NCBI GenBank assembly: GCA_017619755.1
Contig: JAFZRU010000066.1
Coordinates: 1-53,949 of the forward strand
Direction of reading: 5' to 3'
Source of the DNA: Prevotella sp.
Lineage (GTDB): Bacteria > Bacteroidota > Bacteroidia > Bacteroidales > Bacteroidaceae
Length of the DNA stretch: 53,949 nt
The stretch's first letter is position 1, and each line of letters opens with the position of its first letter. Below, in pieces: positions 49,364 to 53,949 of the stretch. Position numbers and translations under genes: made by a program. A model generated the notes under the pieces. That model worked only from the letters and a program-made list of their open reading frames with translations. It was not told the DNA's origin and made no database searches.

Positions 49364-50593
49364 ATGAAACCAAGACATATATTGCTGTGCCTTTTCCTGG
49401 CACTTTCCCTTGCCCCTCGTGCGCAAGAAGTGATGTTCACCGACCATGGCTCCCAAGGCTATGGTCAGAGTATGCGCGACGCCTACCGCTCGTGGTTGGA
49501 CGGCACCCGCGGCCGTTTGGAAGGCCTGATGAGCGACCGCCTGCTTGGCAGTACGCAGCTTGGACTGATGGTTTACGACCTGACCACCAACCAGGTGGTG
49601 TTCACCCGCAACGAGCGTCAGCGTCAGCGTCCCGCCTCTGTCATGAAACTTGTCACCTCCATCACGGCTCTCGACCTGCTTGGCGGCGACTACGGCTACC
49701 ACACCTCCATCTGCTATCGCGGTCAGTTGGAGGACGGCACCCTTCGCGGCGACCTCTACTGCGTGGGCGGCTTCGACCCTACGCTCACCCGTGACGACCT
49801 CCGCTTCTTCGCCGACAGCCTCCGCCGCTTCGGCATCCACGCCATCGTGGGACGCATCGTCCTCGACCTCACGATGAAAGACACCCTTGCCTACGGCAAC
49901 GGCTGGTGTTGGGACGACGACAACGACCGCCTTTCCCCGCTCTTGGTGGATAAGAAGGACCAGTTTGCTGGCGTGCTGATGTCCGAGATGCGCAATGCCG
50001 GCATCTCACTCGACGTCACCCTTGGCAAGGGCCGTCTGCCCCATGGCTGCACGGAGGTGCTTCGCTACCGCAGCAGCATCGACAAGGTGCTGGGGCAGAT
50101 GATGAAGAAGAGTGACAACCTCTACGCCGAGTCGATGTTCTACCAGATAGCAAAGGCCAGTTCTCCGCAGTCCGCCCGTGCCTCCGACGCCTCCGGGGCG
50201 ATGAAGCGCCTTGTCTATAAGTTGGGGCTCGACCCGGTGGAATACACCTTCGCCGACGGCAGCGGCCTCTCCCATTACTCCTATGTCACCGCTGAACTCA
50301 TCGTGCGTCTCCTTCGCCATGCCTGGGAGCACCGTGAGATCTACGACCACCTCTATCCCACACTCCCCGTGGCCGGTGTGGACGGCACCTTGGAGAAGCG
50401 GATGATGCAAGGTGCCTGCCGTGGCAACGTACACGCCAAGACCGGCACCGTCTCCGGTGTATCCACCCTTGGCGGTTTCTGCCAGGCCTCCAACGGCCAC
50501 ACCCTCTGCTTCGCCATCCTCAACCAGGGCCTTGTGAGAGCCTCCGACGGCCGGGCCTTCCAGGACAAGGTGTGCGAGGCCCTCTGCCAATAG
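49364..50593 (+). CDS. dacB: D-alanyl-D-alanine carboxypeptidase/endopeptidase, PBP4 type
   Basis: 409 residues from ATG 49364. Signal peptide KPRHILLCLFLALSLAPRAQ. Active-site triads of class C PBPs (peptidase S13): SVMK with Ser92/Lys95, SDN in KKSDNLYAES, and KTG in HAKTGTVSGVS. The long insertion between the first two motifs (~100-250) is the S13 hallmark. It trims or cuts peptidoglycan crosslinks in the periplasm. Divergent from the serpin gene and followed by two plus-strand genes. Confidence 0.94.
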   Translation: MKPRHILLCLFLALSLAPRAQEVMFTDHGSQGYGQSMRDAYRSWLDGTRGRLEGLMSDRLLGSTQLGLMVYDLTTNQVVFTRNERQRQRPASVMKLVTSITALDLLGGDYGYHTSICYRGQLEDGTLRGDLYCVGGFDPTLTRDDLRFFADSLRRFGIHAIVGRIVLDLTMKDTLAYGNGWCWDDDNDRLSPLLVDKKDQFAGVLMSEMRNAGISLDVTLGKGRLPHGCTEVLRYRSSIDKVLGQMMKKSDNLYAESMFYQIAKASSPQSARASDASGAMKRLVYKLGLDPVEYTFADGSGLSHYSYVTAELIVRLLRHAWEHREIYDHLYPTLPVAGVDGTLEKRMMQGACRGNVHAKTGTVSGVSTLGGFCQASNGHTLCFAILNQGLVRASDGRAFQDKVCEALCQ

Positions 50594-50652
50594 GGTGGGG
50601 GAGCGCATCCTCCGCCATGCCCCGTTTGTGAAACCCTTCAACCCCATCCACC

Positions 50653-50919
50653 ATGCCCACTTTGAGCAGCGACGACTTTTGGAAACCCGTGGTCACCACG
50701 CGCCAGATACTCTGTGGCGAGGATGCCGTCCTTTGCGTTCACCTCGACATGGAAGGCGACTGGGAAGCCCTTGGCTCCGACGACTTCTCCGACGACGACC
50801 TCGATGTGTGCTCCGTAGAGGAGCTTCTCTCCCTCGACCCCACCCTCTCCACCTTGCCGGAGTTGCAGCCCGGCCAGGTAGCCACCCGCGACGAGCGTGG
50901 CGGCTCATGGGAAGTGTAA
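50653..50919 (+). CDS. small acidic hypothetical protein
   Basis: 88 residues, strongly acidic in the middle (GSDDFSDDDLDVCSVEELLS), soluble. It reads like a coherent small protein (TTRQILCGEDAVLCVHLDME, then LSLDPTLSTLPELQPGQVA), and the pattern of two short strand segments around a Trp recalls DUF2185-type proteins; I would treat that as tentative. It lies 59 nt after dacB and 11 nt before the nucleotidyltransferase, so it is probably co-transcribed with both. Confidence 0.7.
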   Translation: MPTLSSDDFWKPVVTTRQILCGEDAVLCVHLDMEGDWEALGSDDFSDDDLDVCSVEELLSLDPTLSTLPELQPGQVATRDERGGSWEV

Positions 50920-50930
50920 CCTCTCATGCC

Positions 50931-52010
50931 ATGGACGAGAATCGCAACTATCTGGAGTTTTTGCGCTACTGCCTTGACGAGCGCGCCGCCGTGCCATCCT
51001 GTGTGGAAGGCATGGACTGGGACGCGCTGTACCTCTTCGCCCGTCATCAGACGGTGGTGGCCACCTATTGGCGCGGCATAGAACGCCTGAACGCCACCAC
51101 CGATGTAAAGCTTTCGGAAGAAAGCGTGTTAAAATGGATGGCCCGTTACAAGAAGGTAGAGAAAGACAGCAGGGCGGCCTACAAGAAGGCGGCGTGGGTG
51201 TGGAAGAATTTCAAGTCCGAGGGGTTCCGCTCCTGTCTGCTCAAGGGACAGGGCAACGCGCTGCTCTACCCCTCCCCCTTCCTCCGTACGCCGGGCGACA
51301 TCGACATCTGGGTGGAGGGCGGCGACGAGAAGGTCATCGCCTACATCGATTCCGTGGTTCCTGGCATGAAGCGTGTCTATCACCATATCGAGTTCATCAG
51401 CACCGGCAAGACCCCCATCGAGGTGCATTACCGGCCGGCCTGGATGAGCAACCCCTTGCACAACCGCCGCCTGCAGCAATGGTTTGAGGCGCATGCCGAC
51501 GCCTGTTTCTCCAACAAGCGTGAGGAGTGGGGCTTCTGCGTGCCCACCTATGAGTTCAACTCCGTGTATCTCTTGGCACATATCTACAACCACCTCATCC
51601 GCGAGGGCGTGGGGCTGCGGCACGTGGTGGATTACTACCACCTCTTGTCCGGCTACCCCGAGGGAACGCCCAAGCCCAGTGCCAGGGAGTTGGAGCGTTT
51701 AGGCCTTCTCAAGATGGCCGGTGCTATGATGTGGGTGCTGCATGAGGTGTTGGGGCTGCCGGAGGAGAAACTGCTGTGCGCTCCCAACAAGAGGATAGGG
51801 CGCATGTTTCTCCACGAGATCTTGGAGGGGGGGAATTTCGGCAAGTTCGACAACCGCGCCATGGGCGGCGAGCAGCAAGCCCCTGTCAAGCACAACCTGA
51901 AGGTGCTGTTGAGGGATGCCCGCCTGCTCACCTATTTCCCCTCGGAATGCCTGTGGGAGCCATGGTTCCGGGTGTGGCACTGGGCGTGGAGGAAAAAGCA
52001 TGGGAGGTGA
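50931..52010 (+). CDS. nucleotidyltransferase family protein (NTP_transf_5-like)
   Basis: 359 residues from ATG 50931 (MDENRNYLEFLRYC). The nucleotidyltransferase core LLKGQGNALLYPSP...RTPGDIDIWVEGG carries the GD-D-D metal-binding arrangement typical of the 'uncharacterised nucleotidyltransferase' family, followed by HYRPAWMSNPLHN and EFNSVYLLAHIYNHLI. Members occur in Bacteroidota beside polysaccharide or peptide-modification genes; the substrate is unknown. It starts 11 nt after the small acidic gene. Confidence 0.85.
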   Translation: MDENRNYLEFLRYCLDERAAVPSCVEGMDWDALYLFARHQTVVATYWRGIERLNATTDVKLSEESVLKWMARYKKVEKDSRAAYKKAAWVWKNFKSEGFRSCLLKGQGNALLYPSPFLRTPGDIDIWVEGGDEKVIAYIDSVVPGMKRVYHHIEFISTGKTPIEVHYRPAWMSNPLHNRRLQQWFEAHADACFSNKREEWGFCVPTYEFNSVYLLAHIYNHLIREGVGLRHVVDYYHLLSGYPEGTPKPSARELERLGLLKMAGAMMWVLHEVLGLPEEKLLCAPNKRIGRMFLHEILEGGNFGKFDNRAMGGEQQAPVKHNLKVLLRDARLLTYFPSECLWEPWFRVWHWAWRKKHGR

Positions 52011-52030
52011 TGTTCAATAGAAAAAAGATA

Positions 52031-52354
52031 TCACATTAGCAAGGTGATTTCCTCTTTGCTCAGTCCCGTAGCCTGTATGATTGAGTTTATAGGAAGATGC
52101 ATGGCGATGAGGTTTCTTGCCACCTCATAACGGCCTTTCTTCTCACCTTCCACAAGTCCTTCCGCACGCCCTTTCTTCTCCGCAGTCTCGGTAACGGCAT
52201 TCCAATCCCAGAAATTCTTCTGGCTCTCACGATAGTCGTAGAGTTCCTGCTGATTGAACTTCGCAATTTCTGCCTGCTCGAAGAGACGCTGGAAAACAGC
52301 CTCCTGGAGCGCGGCAGGGCGTTCGTATCTCTCTTGTGATGCAGACATGCCCAT
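52031..52354 (-). CDS. C-terminal fragment of an Rpn/PD-(D/E)XK-type putative transposase
   Basis: 107 residues from ATG 52354. It aligns by eye to the last third of Rpn-like proteins: FQRLFEQAEIAKFNQQELYD, a stretch like YRESQKNFWDW, the charged EKKGRAEGLVEGEKKGRYEV coil and the end IIQATGLSKEEI. The N-terminal nuclease domain is missing. A consensus promoter stands directly before it, so it may be a small expressed gene and not just a relic. Confidence 0.75.
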   Translation of the reverse strand: MGMSASQERYERPAALQEAVFQRLFEQAEIAKFNQQELYDYRESQKNFWDWNAVTETAEKKGRAEGLVEGEKKGRYEVARNLIAMHLPINSIIQATGLSKEEITLLM

Positions 52355-52382
52355 GGTTATTCCTTTCTTTGAAAATATGCTC

Positions 52383-52412
52383 CAAAAGTACAAACTTTTT
52401 TTGTTTCTCCAA
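52383..52412 (-). promoter_or_regulatory. promoter of the Rpn C-terminal fragment
   Basis: Minus strand: TTG (52412-52410), 19-nt spacer, TACTTTTG (52390-52383), 29 nt before ATG 52354. Confidence 0.75.
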
Positions 52413-52685
52413 GAAAACACCGTCTTTTTTGTTTAATGTGCATAGATTCCATTTTGCCCTTGCAATGGGTATTGAGTAAAGAATTGTGCAACACACAAAA
52501 TGAAGCCCCGAGTAACGTTTTTCCAAGCCTGTGGCTTGGATGGTCACAACCACCCACATTGGTCGTAGGGATACGGAAATTTGCGGATAACGCATTTTTT
52601 TAATTTCGATGTAATAGTTTCCCCATTTTTTCTCTGTTGACGCGAAGATAGGATGCGCTTCGGGAATAAAAAAGAATGAATTCTT

Positions 52686-52716
52686 TTTGTATTCCGCTCA
52701 GCTTTCACTATCTTTG
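52686..52716 (+). promoter_or_regulatory. promoter upstream of the 53060 gene, repeated-spacer family
   Basis: TTTG (52686-52689), spacer TATTCCGCTCAGCTTTCAC (19 nt), TATCTTTG (52709-52716). Confidence 0.8.
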
Positions 52717-52998
52717 CAAAGTGATAACCCATGCGGTCAATCACATTGTACGGCGCATGATAATGGTTCCGCATCAATTTCGGCCATGTGTTCGGTGATT
52801 TGTAACTTGCTCTGATAGGGCGAAACTCTGTTGGCGAGAGGATGACACCTTGCCAATGCGATGTCGGAGATTCTCTCTGACATAATGAGAGGAGATGGAG
52901 GTATTTGTCCAACATGTACAGCCATCTCATAATCAGGAAAGTGAATTGTCTCACTGTTCAGCGATTCAATGATGGAGTGCCCTAACGGGCAGAAATCT

Positions 52999-53036
52999 TA
53001 CAAATCTGTTCAAATCATACAAATCTGTTCAAATCA
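52999..53036. repeat. 19-bp tandem repeat in the 53060 leader
   Basis: TACAAATCTGTTCAAATCA occurs at 52999-53017 and again at 53018-53036 exactly; ACAAAT of a third unit follows. It ends 23 nt before the ATG. Confidence 0.9.
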
Positions 53037-53059
53037 AACAAATATTAGAAGACGGAACG

Positions 53060-53878
53060 ATGAAGACGAAACGATTTTTGATATGGTTATTGATAGCGTG
53101 TTGCTTGCCAGCCCAAGCACAGACTTCAGATGAAGACTATTTTCCATTTGACCAAGAAGGCAAGACGTGGGAGATCCGGATAGGTATCTTCAAGGAAAAT
53201 GTCTTTGGACATTGTATTGATGGAGACACGTTGATTGGTGGTGAGATATGGAAAAAAGTCTATACTTACTTTGAGGTTCCCCAAATCGATTATTCTTACT
53301 ACGCAGCGTTACGCGACGTGGGGAAGAAAGTCTATGCCATCGCCAAGGGCAGCAACAGGCAACGTCTGTTGTATGATTTTGGAATGAAAGTGGGCGACAT
53401 GGTGAGATGCGGTGCTGAAGGTAATGCTTTCTACTGTCTGCTTGAAAAAGGTGAGCAACCCGATACTTTATTTGGGTTTAAATGTGAGACTTATCTGAGG
53501 TTGGAGCGCATTGACACTATTGAGACATGTGGATTGAAGCTACGTCGCTTCACTCTCTCTATGTTGGATGTTTTCAAAAAAAAGATTTTAAATGATATCG
53601 TTTGGGTGGAAGGTGTCGGCTCCTGTCTTAGTCCCTTCGCACCTTGGATGCCTCGCCCTTCACGTGACATGTTGTTTTTCTTTAAACATTGTGAAATCGG
53701 GAATACTTACATATCGGTTGAAGATGACTTTTACGATGACAATGAGACAAATGGTACCAGCAACACCACTTTTGGGGGAGATGAAAGTGGCCCCATCTAT
53801 AACTTGCAAGGTATACGTATGAGGCAACCATCAAGGGGCATGTACATTCAAGGTGGAAAGAAGCATTTGGAAGAGTGA
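53060..53878 (+). CDS. exported hypothetical protein with sorting-type tail
   Basis: 272 residues. Signal peptide KTKRFLIWLLIACCLPAQAQ, a central domain (GKTWEIRIGIF, GDTLIGGEIWKKVYTY, YYAALRDVGKKVYAI, LLYDFGMKVGDMV, WVEGVGS), and a C-terminal tail GPIYNLQGIRMRQPSRGMYI. The same domain pattern occurs between the two serpins of the 46027 gene, so it is a reusable extracellular module whose function is unknown. The tail suggests type IX-like export. Three bases separate it from the next start. Confidence 0.75.
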   Translation: MKTKRFLIWLLIACCLPAQAQTSDEDYFPFDQEGKTWEIRIGIFKENVFGHCIDGDTLIGGEIWKKVYTYFEVPQIDYSYYAALRDVGKKVYAIAKGSNRQRLLYDFGMKVGDMVRCGAEGNAFYCLLEKGEQPDTLFGFKCETYLRLERIDTIETCGLKLRRFTLSMLDVFKKKILNDIVWVEGVGSCLSPFAPWMPRPSRDMLFFFKHCEIGNTYISVEDDFYDDNETNGTSNTTFGGDESGPIYNLQGIRMRQPSRGMYIQGGKKHLEE

Positions 53879-53881
53879 ACT

Positions 53882-53949
53882 ATGAGAAAAATATCATTGA
53901 TGACGTTGGTATTCCTTCCATTTCTTATGATGGCGCAGGAACGTGAATA
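53882..53949 (+). CDS. start of a further exported protein (partial)
   Basis: ATG 53882 opens MRKISLMTLVFLPFLMMAQE, a signal peptide, and runs off the window after 22 codons. It begins 3 nt after the previous stop, so it is probably in the same operon. Confidence 0.7.
   Translation, partial: MRKISLMTLVFLPFLMMAQERE

Larger units (their letters stand above)
52421..53059. other. intergenic region with a promoter and long leader
   Basis: 639 bases. It contains a repeated-spacer promoter (52686-52716), a ~340-nt leader with several local stems (for example GAGATGG/CCATCTC near 52884-52927 and GCCC-TAAC-GGGC at 52979-52990) and a 19-bp tandem repeat (52999-53036). A minus-strand frame at 52544-52954 has no protein-like features. 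Confidence 0.65.

Noticed and set aside
50595-50930. N-terminal extension of the nucleotidyltransferase from base 50595
   Set aside because: It runs through the separate small acidic gene in another frame and is Arg/His-rich; ATG 50931 gives a normal protein.
52544-52954. 136-codon minus-strand frame before the 53060 gene
   Set aside because: No domain or signal; it crosses the opposite-strand promoter at 52686-52716.

Overview
The window reads as a chromosomal segment from the Bacteroidota, most likely a Prevotella-type member of the Bacteroidales. The evidence is the order of the division and cell-wall cluster, the repeated use of the phylum's own promoter pattern (TTTG or TTG, a 19-21 nt spacer, then TAnnTTTG), a GH95 fucosidase, dockerin-bearing surface proteins, and C-terminal tails of the 'YDLQGR...KGIYI..GKKV' kind found on exported proteins of this group. 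I saw no insertion sequence transposase, no CRISPR array, no prophage and no rRNA. The species is not resolvable from the sequence alone.

Layout. 0-7.7 kb: end of gpmI, ung, a DUF3109 gene and an AraC regulator on the plus strand; facing them a GH95 alpha-fucosidase and an O-acetylhomoserine sulfhydrylase; then a secreted histidine-type phosphatase. 7.8-11.3 kb: gyrB, rpsT transcribed together with a tRNA-Glu, and recO. 11.3-27.7 kb: one long minus-strand division and cell-wall cluster, in transcription order mraZ-rsmH-ftsL-ftsI-murE-mraY-murD-ftsW-murG-murC-ftsQ-ftsA-ftsZ-yqeY, making lipid II precursors, exporting and polymerising them, and building the FtsZ ring. murF, murB and ddl are not in it. 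28-29.9 kb: an ECF sigma factor with a coiled-coil membrane protein, and a hypothetical gene. 30-38.4 kb: an accessory stretch rich in palindromic repeats, with a TonB-domain protein, two linked cohesin/dockerin-like surface proteins behind a long structured leader, a HAD-type lipoprotein phosphatase and a short-chain dehydrogenase. 38.4-45.8 kb: cysK, an operon parC-DUF3316-S41 protease, a small hypothetical gene and a deoxyribosyltransferase-like gene. 46-53.9 kb: a large secreted protein with two serpin domains, a PBP4-type DD-peptidase, a small unknown protein, a nucleotidyltransferase, an orphan C-terminal Rpn fragment, and two exported-protein genes at the edge.

The points most worth following are: (1) one polypeptide carrying two inhibitory-type serpin domains with different predicted reactive-site residues; (2) a strong promoter, palindrome, short peptide ORF and about 183-nt rod-like RNA before a surface-protein gene; (3) a nested family of palindromic mobile-looking elements with an apparent filled site and empty site in the same window; (4) five near-identical promoter sequences, conserved even in the spacer, placed before unrelated genes.
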